Under the pieces are notes generated by a model. It made no database searches. It was not told where the DNA came from and saw only the letters and a program-made list of their open reading frames with translations. Made by a program: the position numbers and the translations under genes. This document shows, piece by piece, positions 14,815 through 23,067 of a stretch of DNA of 32,881 bases. The DNA is from JBGPIK01 sp041484845 (GTDB taxonomy: Bacteria > Desulfobacterota > Binatia > UBA9968). Location of the stretch: NCBI GenBank assembly GCA_041484845.1, contig JBGPIK010000022.1, positions 1 through 32,881 of the forward strand, written 5' to 3'. Within the stretch, counting starts at the first letter, position 1. Every line of letters starts with the position of its first letter.

Positions 14815-15906
14815 TCACCGTCGGTAGAACGGCAAAGAGACAACTTTTGTTTTGATTTTCCGACCGCGAATCTCCACATCGAAAATCGTATCGGCTTGCG
14901 ACTCTTCTACCGCCACATACCCGAGCGCAATCGACTTACCCAGACTGGGCGATTTCGTGCCGCTCGTTACGCGACCGATACGTTTTCCATTCTTTAGCAA
15001 GGGGTATTCGCTGCGCGCGATTCCCGGCTCCACAAGCTCCAAACCGACCAGCTTGCGTTTTATTCCTTCTTGCTTCTGCTTGAGCAAAATGTCGCGCCCG
15101 ATGAACGAAGATTTAGAGAATTTCGTCACCCATTCCAAGCCGGCCTCAAGCGGTGTCGTGGTGTCGTCTAACTCATGTCCGTATAGGGGATAAGCCTTCT
15201 CGAGCCTGAGCGTATCGCGGGCGCCAAGGCCGACCGGCACGAGGCCTTGCGCCGCTCCGGTTTCAAGGAGCGCGTTCCACAACGGCTCGGCGTCGTCGCC
15301 ATGGCAATAGAGCTCGAACCCATCTTCGCCGGTGTAACCGGTCCGGGCCAAAAGACAGCGGGTGGAAGCGACGTCGGCGAACGCAAAATAGAATGACTGG
15401 AGGTGTCCGAGTTTTAAACTCGTCAACGATTGAAGAATGCTTTCTGCCGCCGGCCCCTGCAGCGCCAATTGGGCATAGCGCGCGCTGACGTTGCTAATTT
15501 CCACGCGCCCGGCCGAATGCTCCTGGATCCAGCGAAAATCCTTCTCGGTGTTTGAGGCGTTTACGCAGATCAAAAAATGATCGGGCTCAAGGCGATAGAA
15601 TATGACGTCATCGACCACGCCGCCTTGATCGTTGAGCATCAAATTATACTGCGCTTGGGAAATTTTCATGCGCGCGACGTCGTTGGCCGAAATCCGCTGG
15701 CAGAAATTTTCCGCATCCGGACCGCAGATTTCGACCTCGCCCATATGACTCACGTCAAAAAGACCGGCGCAATGGCGCACGGCGAGGTGCTCTTCAATAA
15801 CACCCCTATATTGAACCGGCATTTCCCAACCGGCGAATTCCACCATCTTCGCGCCCGCGCGCCGATGCGCGGCATAAAGGGGAGTTCTTTTCAGTGACGG
15901 CGCCAC
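14815..15906 (-). CDS. gcvT: Aminomethyltransferase (glycine cleavage T protein)
   Basis: A 363-residue T protein that moves the methylene group from aminomethyl-lipoyl-GcvH to tetrahydrofolate, releasing ammonia. Landmarks: LKRTPLYAAHRRAGAKMVEF, AGWEMPVQYRGV, GLFDVSHMGEVEI, YNLMLNDQGGVVDD, ARTGYTGEDGFELY, GLGARDTLRLEKAYPLYGHE and a final C-terminal barrel. Catalytic Asp lies in the DVSHM region. The frame is open far upstream into folD, but I start at GTG 15906 (MAPSLKRTPL). This gives the normal length and leaves 29 bases after the folD stop; the Shine-Dalgarno is weak. Confidence 0.94.
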   Translation of the reverse strand: MAPSLKRTPLYAAHRRAGAKMVEFAGWEMPVQYRGVIEEHLAVRHCAGLFDVSHMGEVEICGPDAENFCQRISANDVARMKISQAQYNLMLNDQGGVVDDVIFYRLEPDHFLICVNASNTEKDFRWIQEHSAGRVEISNVSARYAQLALQGPAAESILQSLTSLKLGHLQSFYFAFADVASTRCLLARTGYTGEDGFELYCHGDDAEPLWNALLETGAAQGLVPVGLGARDTLRLEKAYPLYGHELDDTTTPLEAGLEWVTKFSKSSFIGRDILLKQKQEGIKRKLVGLELVEPGIARSEYPLLKNGKRIGRVTSGTKSPSLGKSIALGYVAVEESQADTIFDVEIRGRKIKTKVVSLPFYRR

Positions 15907-15935
15907 GGATGTTTTTGCTACAATCGCGGTTTCGC

Positions 15936-16796
15936 TTATCGTTCGCGCTGGAGGGAATCTTTGGCGGCTTTCAACGTGTTGTAGAGCAGCATGCAGATCG
16001 TCATAGGGCCGACGCCGCCGGGCACGGGGGTGATCCATGAAGCGCGGTCCTTTGCGGTTTCAAATTCGACATCGCCGCAAAGCTTACCGCTGGGCAGCCG
16101 GTTGACCCCGACATCAATGACCACCGCGCCGGGCTTAACCCAATCGCCGCGCACCAAGCCGGCCTTGCCAATCGCAACGACCAGGATATCCGCGCGAGAC
16201 ACCTCCTCGCGGAGATTGGCGGTGCGCGAATGGCATATGGTGACCGTCGCGTGACGCTCGAGGAGCATGAGCGCCACCGGTTTACCGACGATATTGCTGC
16301 GACCCACGACGACGGCATTCTTTCCCTTGGGATCGCAACCGACTGAGTTGAGTAACTTCATAATGCCCATTGGAGTGCACGGCCTGAAGCCTTCGCCGCC
16401 GAGCATCAGCATTCCCTGGCTGACCGGATGAAAACCGTCAACATCTTTGTACGGAGAAATGCTTTCAAGGACTTTCTCGGCGCGAATGTGCGGCGGCAGA
16501 GGAAGCTGAACCAAGATTCCGTTAACATTTTTGTCCTTATTCAGATTGTGAACAAGCGCCAAGAGTTCTCGTTCGGAAATGGTTGCGGGGAGGAGATGCT
16601 CATAGGACTTGATCCCCACTTCTTTGCAGGCCTTCTCTTTATTTTTGACGTAGATGTGGGAACCTGGATCATCGCCCACCAACACCACCGCCAATCCCGG
16701 CGCCATCCCCCAGCGGCGTTCGAGCCCTTCGACCTCTTCCTTAATTTGCTTCTGAACTTCTTTCGCTACCGCCTTGCCGTCTATAATCGATGCCAT
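15936..16796 (-). CDS. folD: Bifunctional methylenetetrahydrofolate dehydrogenase/cyclohydrolase
   Basis: A 286-residue FolD that interconverts methylene-, methenyl- and formyl-tetrahydrofolate. Seen: SHIYVKNKEKAC with catalytic lysine near K53, VNGILVQLPLPPH, the NAD(P)-binding VVVGRSNIVGKPVALML and PGGVGPMTICMLL. The start is at 16796, with GGAG 6 bases upstream. It opens the glycine cleavage operon, so methylene-THF made by GcvT can be drawn straight into formyl-THF or used for NAD(P)H balance. Length and motifs are standard. Confidence 0.96.
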   Translation of the reverse strand: MASIIDGKAVAKEVQKQIKEEVEGLERRWGMAPGLAVVLVGDDPGSHIYVKNKEKACKEVGIKSYEHLLPATISERELLALVHNLNKDKNVNGILVQLPLPPHIRAEKVLESISPYKDVDGFHPVSQGMLMLGGEGFRPCTPMGIMKLLNSVGCDPKGKNAVVVGRSNIVGKPVALMLLERHATVTICHSRTANLREEVSRADILVVAIGKAGLVRGDWVKPGAVVIDVGVNRLPSGKLCGDVEFETAKDRASWITPVPGGVGPMTICMLLYNTLKAAKDSLQRER

Positions 16797-17254
16797 ATCT
16801 CACTCCGTAACACGGACGAAATTTCCTTCCCGAAAAAGAATAGTTGTTGAGAAGTGAACTTGGTATTGGCATGACATGGAGTAAGGCAAACGTCAACCCC
16901 TGAGGGCGGCAAATAACGAGTGAAAAACAGCCATGGTTGATTGAGTTTTTTGTTTAACCCAAGGCTGTCTTTACGCGCATAGAACGATTGCTGCTAAGAT
17001 GTTGACAAGTGGGGTACGACCATCTATACGGCAGAGATTCGGCATCACCGGGCGGCACTAAACGAAGCGGAGAACGTTCATACGCGCTCCAGGGACACGA
17101 GCGTCAAAAGTTTCTGATGCCCCATCTGATTCGTAACCAAATTCTCGTGCTTTTTCCTGCTTCCCTCATGAGCGAGTTCGGCAGATGGATGCTTGCAGGT
17201 CGTACTGACTTACTTATTGTTAAATAGATGCCCGTCCTATGTGAAAGGACTTTT
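16797..17254. other. Gene-free divergent region with one imperfect hairpin
   Basis: This 458-base gap separates folD (minus) from the hydrolase gene (plus). It contains an imperfect inverted repeat at 16927-16968 (ACAGCCATGGTT pairing with AACCCAAGGCTGT across a T-rich loop). It could be a weak terminator or operator. Reading the minus strand, TTGACG at 16890-16895 could be a -35 element for the folD operon, but I see no good -10. I looked for a glycine riboswitch ahead of the gcv operon and found none. No protein-like frame is convincing here. Confidence 0.45.
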
Positions 17255-18349
17255 ATGTCAGAACCGCGCAAAATCGATGAGATCAAAGATGACATTCGCG
17301 GTCGCATCGGCCGCCGGGCGCCCTTTCTCCACGCCGATAACGCGGAAGCCGAAGAGGCGCTCGCCAAGATCAAGAGTTTTGATGGCGAAGAATGGGCGGA
17401 AGCATGGTTGGCCGCCGGCGCCAGATGGGAAACCCAAGCGCGCGACGCCGAAAGTAAAAACAATGCAGCCGTCGCCAAAGAAGCTTACGTTAAGGCGTAC
17501 GGTTACTATGGCATCGCCCGCCATCCGTTTCCCAGCACGCCCGGAAAGCAACGCGGCTACCGGAAAACCCGCGAGATGTTTCTCGCCGCCTCCAAGTATT
17601 TCGAGGTTCCGGTTGAGCGGGTCGCTATTCCCTTCCAGGACAAGCAGATCGTCGGTCATCTGCGCTGGCCAAAAAAAATACCAGCTCCTTTGATTATGCA
17701 TTGGGGCGGCATTGACAATTGGAAAGAGGAGCGCCACTCCTTCGCCGAAACTTTCGTCAAAGAAGGCTGGGGCTGTTTCGTTATGGACAGTCCAGGGACG
17801 GGCGAATGCCCGGTACTGGCAGGGCCCGATGCTCACCATGTTCATACCACGGCTCTCGATTATTTAACGAAGAGACCGGAAGTCGACGCAAGCCGGATGG
17901 CCGTCGTGGGCGCCAGCTTCGGCGGCCATTGGTCGACCAAGCTGGCCCACGTGGCGCCTGACAAGCTGCGCGCCGCTGTCAATTGGGGCGGCGGCATTCA
18001 CTTCTTTTTCCAACCGGAGTGGCAGGCGCGGTCGCGCCATGCCGATTCTTACCTGTTCGATCTCATCGAGGCCCGCGCTAATCTGTTCGGCAAGAAAACC
18101 TTCGACGAATTGTGCCAGGTCATGCCGGCGCTATCGCTCCTGGATCAAGGCTGGCTCGACAAGCCCTGCGCGCCCCTGCTGCTCGTGAACGGCAAAGAAG
18201 ACAAGCAAGTTCCGCTGGAGGATTTTTATCTCCTGTTGGAGCATGGAAATCCCAAGAGCATTCGATTATTTCCCGGCGGTCACATGGGCGCCATTCCGAA
18301 TATCTTCAATACGATTATCTCGTGGCTGCACGAAAAACTGGAGGGCTAA
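17255..18349 (+). CDS. Alpha/beta hydrolase with N-terminal helical domain
   Basis: A 364-residue hydrolase. The N-terminal 120 residues look helical (AYVKAYGYYGIARHPFP), followed by the alpha/beta fold with a likely oxyanion region HWGGID. The nucleophile is S221 in GASFGGHW, the acid is D316 in NGKEDKQVP and the base is H343 in PGGHMG, a complete triad. The layout resembles FrsA-like/2,6-dihydropseudooxynicotine-hydrolase-type enzymes, some of which cut C-C bonds. It starts at ATG 17255 with AGGA upstream and is followed after 6 bases by LigA-like and LigB-like genes. A role in hydrolysing the ring-cleavage product is therefore plausible but unproven. Esterase or carboxylesterase activity is the alternative. 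Confidence 0.8.
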   Translation: MSEPRKIDEIKDDIRGRIGRRAPFLHADNAEAEEALAKIKSFDGEEWAEAWLAAGARWETQARDAESKNNAAVAKEAYVKAYGYYGIARHPFPSTPGKQRGYRKTREMFLAASKYFEVPVERVAIPFQDKQIVGHLRWPKKIPAPLIMHWGGIDNWKEERHSFAETFVKEGWGCFVMDSPGTGECPVLAGPDAHHVHTTALDYLTKRPEVDASRMAVVGASFGGHWSTKLAHVAPDKLRAAVNWGGGIHFFFQPEWQARSRHADSYLFDLIEARANLFGKKTFDELCQVMPALSLLDQGWLDKPCAPLLLVNGKEDKQVPLEDFYLLLEHGNPKSIRLFPGGHMGAIPNIFNTIISWLHEKLEG

Positions 18350-18355
18350 GCAAGC

Positions 18356-18610
18356 ATGAGCCTCTATCAACTTCAGAAACTCATATACGAGGTCAACCGC
18401 AACCCGGAGTGGCGCGACGCCTATCGTAATGATGAAGCGGCCTTCGCAGCGCGATTCGATCTCACCGCAGAAGAAAAAGACGCCGTAGCGCGACTCGATA
18501 TTCGAACGCTATATCAGCTTGGCGTTCATCCGCTGCTTCTGCGGCCGTTCACGCTCCTTCATCGAGTATCGAACGAAGACTACGCCAAAGCCCTGGCGGG
18601 ATTGGAGTAA
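18356..18610 (+). CDS. LigA-like small subunit of an extradiol dioxygenase
   Basis: An 84-residue helical protein of the LigA superfamily (protocatechuate 4,5-dioxygenase alpha subunit). Landmarks are LQKLIYEVNRNPEWRDAYRN, FDLTAEEKDAV and LYQLGVHPLLLRPFTLLHR. In LigAB the alpha subunit caps the active site of the beta subunit and helps select substrate. It starts 6 bases after the hydrolase stop and ends 2 bases before the LigB-like gene, so the pair is surely co-translated. It is shorter than the roughly 120-140 residue LigA of sphingomonads, as is usual for stand-alone LigA domains. Confidence 0.83.
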   Translation: MSLYQLQKLIYEVNRNPEWRDAYRNDEAAFAARFDLTAEEKDAVARLDIRTLYQLGVHPLLLRPFTLLHRVSNEDYAKALAGLE

Positions 18611-18612
18611 CA

Positions 18613-19428
18613 ATGCCGATTGTTTTTGCCTGCGGCGCCAGCCATGCGCCCGGAATCACCGCGTGGCCCGAAGCCGCACCGAAAGCACAATCTGAGAAGA
18701 TCATCGCAGGTTACCGAAGGCTCGGCGAAATGCTTAACGCGGCCAAGCCGGACGTCCTTCTAGCGATCACGGTCGAACATTGGGCGAATTTCTTCCTCAA
18801 TCAAATGCCCACGTTCTGTATCGGCCGCGCCGCCCATTATGACGGCCCGGTGGAGGAATGGTTGCGCGTCCCCGAGACGCGCGTTCCAGGCGACTCCCAT
18901 CTCGCATCCGAACTACTCGAAGCTTGCATGGAGGGGGGCGTCGATCCGAGTTTCTCGGATGAACTATTGTTCGACCATGCCACAATGATTCCCCTCCATT
19001 TTTTAACGCCGAAGTCGGACCTTCCCGTGGTTCCGCTCATCGTCAATACCTTGACCCCGCCGATGCCGACCGCAAAGCGTTGCTACACGCTCGGAGGGTT
19101 GCTGCGCCCGGCGTTGGAAAAAACTGCCAAGCGCATCGCCATCGTTGCCACCGGCGGCCTGTCGCACTGGCCGGGTGAAGCGAAAGCGGGAAAAATCAAC
19201 GTCGAATTTGACAAACGCTTTTTGGATCAATTGATCGATGGTGATCGGCGCAAGCTTGCCGACTACAGCCACGAGGATATCACCCGCGAAGCCGGCTCGG
19301 GTGGGCACGAAATTAGAACCTGGATCACATTGGCCGGGGCCTTGCCCGATTGGAAAGCTACTCTGCTTGCGTATGAACCGGTAGTCCCGTGGGCGACCGG
19401 TTACGGTTTGGTCGCGTTCAGTGTTTGA
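18613..19428 (+). CDS. LigB-superfamily extradiol ring-cleavage dioxygenase catalytic subunit
   Basis: A 271-residue type II extradiol dioxygenase beta subunit. Probable iron ligands are H11 (GASHAPG) and H56 (TVEHWANFF), with a late glutamate (about E242 region in LigB numbering) as third. H122 (FDHATMIPL) and H185 (TGGLSHWPG) match the catalytic and second-shell histidines of the family. It would open an aromatic diol or a related enol next to the two hydroxyls. With the LigA-like partner and an upstream hydrolase it forms a compact ring-cleavage and hydrolysis cassette. No ferredoxin, ring hydroxylase or regulator is nearby, so the substrate is unknown. Confidence 0.86.
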   Translation: MPIVFACGASHAPGITAWPEAAPKAQSEKIIAGYRRLGEMLNAAKPDVLLAITVEHWANFFLNQMPTFCIGRAAHYDGPVEEWLRVPETRVPGDSHLASELLEACMEGGVDPSFSDELLFDHATMIPLHFLTPKSDLPVVPLIVNTLTPPMPTAKRCYTLGGLLRPALEKTAKRIAIVATGGLSHWPGEAKAGKINVEFDKRFLDQLIDGDRRKLADYSHEDITREAGSGGHEIRTWITLAGALPDWKATLLAYEPVVPWATGYGLVAFSV

Positions 19429-19429
19429 G

Positions 19430-19590
19430 TTGCTCACCACAGAGGCACGGAGCGCACAGAGTAAATATTACCTTGCGCAAATCTTTGATCGCGTAGGGTG
19501 TGCTTGCGCGCCATCGAAACGGTGCGCTGAGCGCACCCTACGGACTACGAATTGCTCATCACCGAGGCACTGAGAGCACGGAGTAGATAT
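19430..19590. repeat. Paired 39-base direct repeats flanking a hairpin element
   Basis: Two 39-base copies (19430-19468 and 19552-19590, 33 matches) begin TTGCTCA and end ATAT. They surround an imperfect palindrome at 19492-19542 with outer arms CGTAGGGTG / CACCCTACG. A third partial TTGCTCACC occurs at 19682, and a degenerate inverted version (CGTCTGTGGTAAAAT) lies near 19615-19630. This is the look of nested dispersed intergenic repeats in the 282-base gap between the dioxygenase and the flavin oxidoreductase. No gene is seen in the gap. Confidence 0.7.
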
Positions 19591-19710
19591 GTGCTCACTT
19601 TCTCTGCGTTTTCCGCGTCTGTGGTAAAATCTTATTTTGGTTGCGGCTCAGCCGCGCTGTGCCCTTCGTGGTAAAATTGACTTGCTCACCTTTGAATACG
19701 GAGAACTAAG

Positions 19711-20709
19711 ATGGCCATAAAATTCAGTCTGCACAGCTTACACGGCGGAGTTAAGAACATCGATGAAATTCACCAGCGGGCTCAGCGGGCAGAAGAACTC
19801 GGCTACGACGGCATATTTTTGGGTGAGAGCCACATGAGTTCCATCGATTCTTTTCAAACCCTTGCGAGCTGCGCGATGCTGACCCAGCGCATGCTTCTCG
19901 GAATCGCGGTAACCAATATGGTATTTCGCCACCCGACCGTGCTCGCCGGCGCCGCGGCATCATTGAACGAGATCTCCAAAGGCCGCGCGATCCTGGGATT
20001 AGGCACCGGTGATGGCCCAGTCTACAGTCAAGGCTTGAAAGCGACGCCCTTGAAAGAATTCGAGGCTGGCGTACGGCTGATCCGCGATCTGGTGCGCGGC
20101 CATTCCGCTTCCTTCCCGACCGGCAAAATCGGCATAGGTTTTACCATCAACAAACCGGCGCCGATCTACGTATCTGCGGAAGGCCCGAAAGGCCTGCAAC
20201 TCGCGGGCCGCTCGGCGGATGGTGTCATCCTCGGCACGGGGTTTGATCTTCGCGTATTTGAATGGGCCAAAGACAAAATACGCCAGGGCGCGTCGGAGAC
20301 GGGGCGCAAACAAAGTGATGTCTCCATCATTGCCGCGGGCATGCTGTGCGTGCGCGATGACGGCAGCGAAGCGAGGCGCATCGTGCGCAATCGCATCGCC
20401 AACCGCGCCCATCACAATTTCCGCTTCACCTTTGAGACTGTGCCGCCGGAACAACTCGAAGGAATCAAGAAATTTATGGCCGCTTTTGATGTCATGAAAC
20501 CCATGGAAGATCGTGTCGATCCCGATCTAGTGAACGATTACCTGATTACGCGCTTTTCGATCGCCGGCACGCCGAGGGAATGCATCGAGCGGATCGAAGA
20601 ACTAAAAGCTGCCGGTGTCGAGCACCTTATGCTGACCCCAGCGCGCAAAGTCTATCATGAAAGCGTAGAGAGATTCGCGAAAGATGTAATCCCCCATTTC
20701 CACAATTGA
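19711..20709 (+). CDS. LLM-class flavin-dependent oxidoreductase (luciferase-like)
   Basis: A 332-residue TIM-barrel flavoprotein of the bacterial luciferase/F420-reductase superfamily. Landmarks: FSLHSLHGGVKNIDEI, AEELGYDGIFLGESHM, MLLGIAVTNMVFRHPTVLAG, ISKGRAILGLGTGDGP, VYVSAEGPKGLQLAGR-like region and a C-terminal TPRECIERIEELKAAGVEHL. The cofactor, FMN or F420, cannot be decided by eye. GGAG precedes the ATG at 19711. It lies after the dioxygenase cassette and before an M20-type gene in the same direction, but a repeat-filled 282-base gap argues for a separate transcript. A monooxygenase or F420-dependent reductase step on a small organic molecule is likely. Confidence 0.88.
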   Translation: MAIKFSLHSLHGGVKNIDEIHQRAQRAEELGYDGIFLGESHMSSIDSFQTLASCAMLTQRMLLGIAVTNMVFRHPTVLAGAAASLNEISKGRAILGLGTGDGPVYSQGLKATPLKEFEAGVRLIRDLVRGHSASFPTGKIGIGFTINKPAPIYVSAEGPKGLQLAGRSADGVILGTGFDLRVFEWAKDKIRQGASETGRKQSDVSIIAAGMLCVRDDGSEARRIVRNRIANRAHHNFRFTFETVPPEQLEGIKKFMAAFDVMKPMEDRVDPDLVNDYLITRFSIAGTPRECIERIEELKAAGVEHLMLTPARKVYHESVERFAKDVIPHFHN

Positions 20710-20838
20710 CAGACCGTGTCTGTTCGGCGCGGTCGTGGATAGTGAAATGCAATTAAACGATGCTGGAGAAATGGTTGAACATTGGTGGTTTGAATTGAAC
20801 CGAAAATTTGCACCGTCGAAAATGGGAAGGAGTCCCTC

Positions 20839-22125
20839 ATGGCACTCGACAAAGAAACAGCAAAGAAACTCTTGGCTCAAATTGATCGAGACGAACTGGC
20901 GCAATTAGGCTGCGACTTGACGAGCATTCCCAGCCCCACTGGGCAGGAAAAAGCCGTTGCGGAATTTATCCTGAACTGGTTTCAAACCAACGGGATCAAA
21001 GCCGTGCGCCAAGATGTCGAATTTGACCGGCCCAACGCGGTCGGCATTGTAAAGGGCGACGGCAGCGGCCTGAGCCTCGGCTTTAACGGTCACACCGATA
21101 CGAGCTTCACGGGCACGGCCGAGGACGCCCGGATGGTGGCAAACATGGAGCCGGAGTCGGAGCTTAAAGGGAAAATTACCAATGGTAAGGTTCAAGGCCT
21201 GGGCATCTCTAATATGAAAGGCGGTGTCGCCGCTTTCATGATGGCGGGAAAGGCGCTGAAGAAAAGCGGGGTGAAGCTCAAGGGAGACGTGATTCTCGCC
21301 GCCGTCGTCGGCGAAATCTCACGCACACCCATCGGGCCATGGCAAACCAAAGAATATCGCGGCGAGGGCGCCGGCACGCGCCATCTCCTCACCCACGGCA
21401 TGCACTCTGATTACGCAGTGGTCGCGGACGGTTCGGATCTCAATATCGTATGGACTCAAACCGGCGTGGTCCAAGTTAAAATTCAAACCTTCGGCAAGGC
21501 GGAAGCGGCTTGGGGTTCTAATCGCGCAACCCATCCGATGGAAAAAATGAATGCCATCGTCAAGATGACCAAAATCATCGACGCCGTAGAAAAATGGGGC
21601 GCGGAGTTCGAACAAAAATATGTCTACAACTCTCCGACCGGTCCGCTCTTCCCGAAAGTCAACATCGGTGGCATCGAAGGCGGAGCGCCGTATCGCCCCA
21701 ACTACTTCCCTGGAGTCTGCACGATCTATGTCGATGTGCGCATGCCGCCACAGGTGCGGCCGGTAACGATCAAGTACGAAATGGAGCGCGTGCTGAATCG
21801 CCTCGGCATCGAGTATGAAATCGACTTTTACAAATCTTTACTGGGCCACGAAGGCAAAGGAGTCGAGCCGCTGGTCGCATCCGCCGAAGAAATTTACCAG
21901 CATTTATTCGGCGCGAAGATCAAACCCGAAGCGCCGGAGCGCGCCAGCATATGGACGGATACCAATGTTTATAATGAACTCGGAATCCCTGCGATCAAGA
22001 TCGGACCGCGAGGGCGGCGCATCGGCCCGCGCAACGAGGAAATCGAGATTGACGTGATGGTGAAAGCGGCGCAGATTTACGCGCTCATGGCTCTGGACAT
22101 ATGCAGTCGCGAGCGGACCCAATAG
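20839..22125 (+). CDS. M20-family metallohydrolase homologue with altered metal ligands
   Basis: A 428-residue protein with the M20 fold (ArgE/DapE/CPG2 type). GGAAGGAG precedes the ATG. Catalytic-domain landmarks are SIPSPTGQEKAVAEF, FNGHTDTSF (H85, D87), GLGISNMKGGVAAFM, VVGEI and VVADGSD (D197); a dimerisation domain lies in the middle. The usual ligand set is incomplete. The bridging Asp of DMKGG is Asn (N125). The Glu-Glu pair is Glu-Ile (E159, I160). The final His before the NEE segment is absent (GPRGRRIGPRNEE). Either the metal site is changed or the protein is not a peptidase. It follows the flavin oxidoreductase by 129 bases. The family is sure; activity is uncertain. Confidence 0.82.
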   Translation: MALDKETAKKLLAQIDRDELAQLGCDLTSIPSPTGQEKAVAEFILNWFQTNGIKAVRQDVEFDRPNAVGIVKGDGSGLSLGFNGHTDTSFTGTAEDARMVANMEPESELKGKITNGKVQGLGISNMKGGVAAFMMAGKALKKSGVKLKGDVILAAVVGEISRTPIGPWQTKEYRGEGAGTRHLLTHGMHSDYAVVADGSDLNIVWTQTGVVQVKIQTFGKAEAAWGSNRATHPMEKMNAIVKMTKIIDAVEKWGAEFEQKYVYNSPTGPLFPKVNIGGIEGGAPYRPNYFPGVCTIYVDVRMPPQVRPVTIKYEMERVLNRLGIEYEIDFYKSLLGHEGKGVEPLVASAEEIYQHLFGAKIKPEAPERASIWTDTNVYNELGIPAIKIGPRGRRIGPRNEEIEIDVMVKAAQIYALMALDICSRERTQ

Positions 22126-22188
22126 GGGCGCAACTTGCTAAGCGTCGATCGCCTGAACATGAAGATAGCGGTTTAGCGGTATTAGCGT

Positions 22189-22230
22189 AGAGGCCGGGAA
22201 GACAGCACAGGACTGCTCCCCGACCTCTTT
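22189..22230. terminator. Probable bidirectional Rho-independent terminator
   Basis: The inverted repeat AGAGGCCGGGAAG / CTCCCCGACCTCT pairs across a 14-base loop and is followed by TTT. It sits between the stop of the M20-like gene (22125) and the stop of the convergent secreted-protein gene (22249), where a terminator serving both strands is expected. The T-run is short. Confidence 0.6.
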
Positions 22231-22248
22231 GAATTTAAGTCTCGGTTG

Positions 22249-22866
22249 TTATTGGAAGGTACCCATAAGTACCGCTGTCGATGTCGGAAGTGCCGGAGGA
22301 GGCAGCGTCTGGACCACCGAGAATACCGTGGCCGTATCGCCGGAAGCAACCGTGGGAACGCCGTTTGTGCCGCCTGAGAGTAGGCAGCCGCCGACCTTCT
22401 GCGAGAGTGACGGTATTCCGCCGGTCGGTGTCTGCTGGCTCACGCTCACGCCATATTCGGCTTCAATCTGCACGCTTGTAAGTTTGTATTTGAACTCGAT
22501 CTCTTTGATCGCCAACGTGCAGACCGCATAATCGGTTCCGCCCCTGGCCAAATGCATCTCGAACAGCGCGGTTTGCGCCGTGTCCAGGTCCGTGATGCCC
22601 AGGGTCGGATCAGGAATTAGAAACTCGGCTTCCCCGTTGAAGCTTTCGCTGGTTCCGAGGGTACTGGATTTGTTCTTGTACTCGGCCTCTCCTTCACCAT
22701 TGCCACCGAGAACGACTGGACTGAGATCGGCTTTAAAGCCGACCACCGTGATAGCCACTCCGGATTTCGGACCTCCTTTACCCTTGCCGTCGGCAAACAC
22801 CGGATGCGTTCCTAACGCCGGCAGCAACAATGCCGCCGCTAAAACGTATTTCGTTTTTCTGTTCAT
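22249..22866 (-). CDS. Small secreted protein, unknown function
   Basis: A 205-residue exported protein I do not recognise. A clear signal peptide (RKTKYVLAAALLLPALG, cleavage after VFA) is followed by a Gly/Lys-rich DGKGKGGPKSG and a beta-rich domain with VVLGGNGEGEAEYKNK, SFNGEAEFLIPDP and SGDTATVFSVVQTLPPP. It has two cysteines (in YAVCTLAI and GGCLLSGG) that could form a disulfide. The start is the ATG at 22866 with AAAGGAG 8 bases upstream; the longer frame upstream is not protein-like. Ends in a segment PALPTSTAVLMGTFQ. No PEP-CTERM or other sorting signal. It is transcribed alone, 201 bases after the gene at 23068. Confidence 0.7.
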   Translation of the reverse strand: MNRKTKYVLAAALLLPALGTHPVFADGKGKGGPKSGVAITVVGFKADLSPVVLGGNGEGEAEYKNKSSTLGTSESFNGEAEFLIPDPTLGITDLDTAQTALFEMHLARGGTDYAVCTLAIKEIEFKYKLTSVQIEAEYGVSVSQQTPTGGIPSLSQKVGGCLLSGGTNGVPTVASGDTATVFSVVQTLPPPALPTSTAVLMGTFQ

Positions 22867-23067
22867 TCTGCTGCTCCTTTTTGGGGATAATTTTAGAACA
22901 GACCGGCGTTCCGCAAGACTTATGCCGCAAAGAGCAAAGGGAAATTGACGGAATAAAATCCGTACGACTTGCCAAAAATGGAAGTCTACGACTCGGTGAG
23001 AAACAAAAATGCGCCGGCGCGACAAAATATGATTGCCACGGATGACATACGAGCTGTGGAATTGGCG

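Noticed and set aside
16797..17254. Glycine riboswitch before the glycine cleavage operon
   Set aside because: I searched the minus strand for the conserved glycine aptamer cores and saw none; only a weak hairpin is present.
19430..19590. CRISPR-like repeat pair
   Set aside because: Only two diverged 39-base copies with a hairpin between, no further spaced units and no cas genes.
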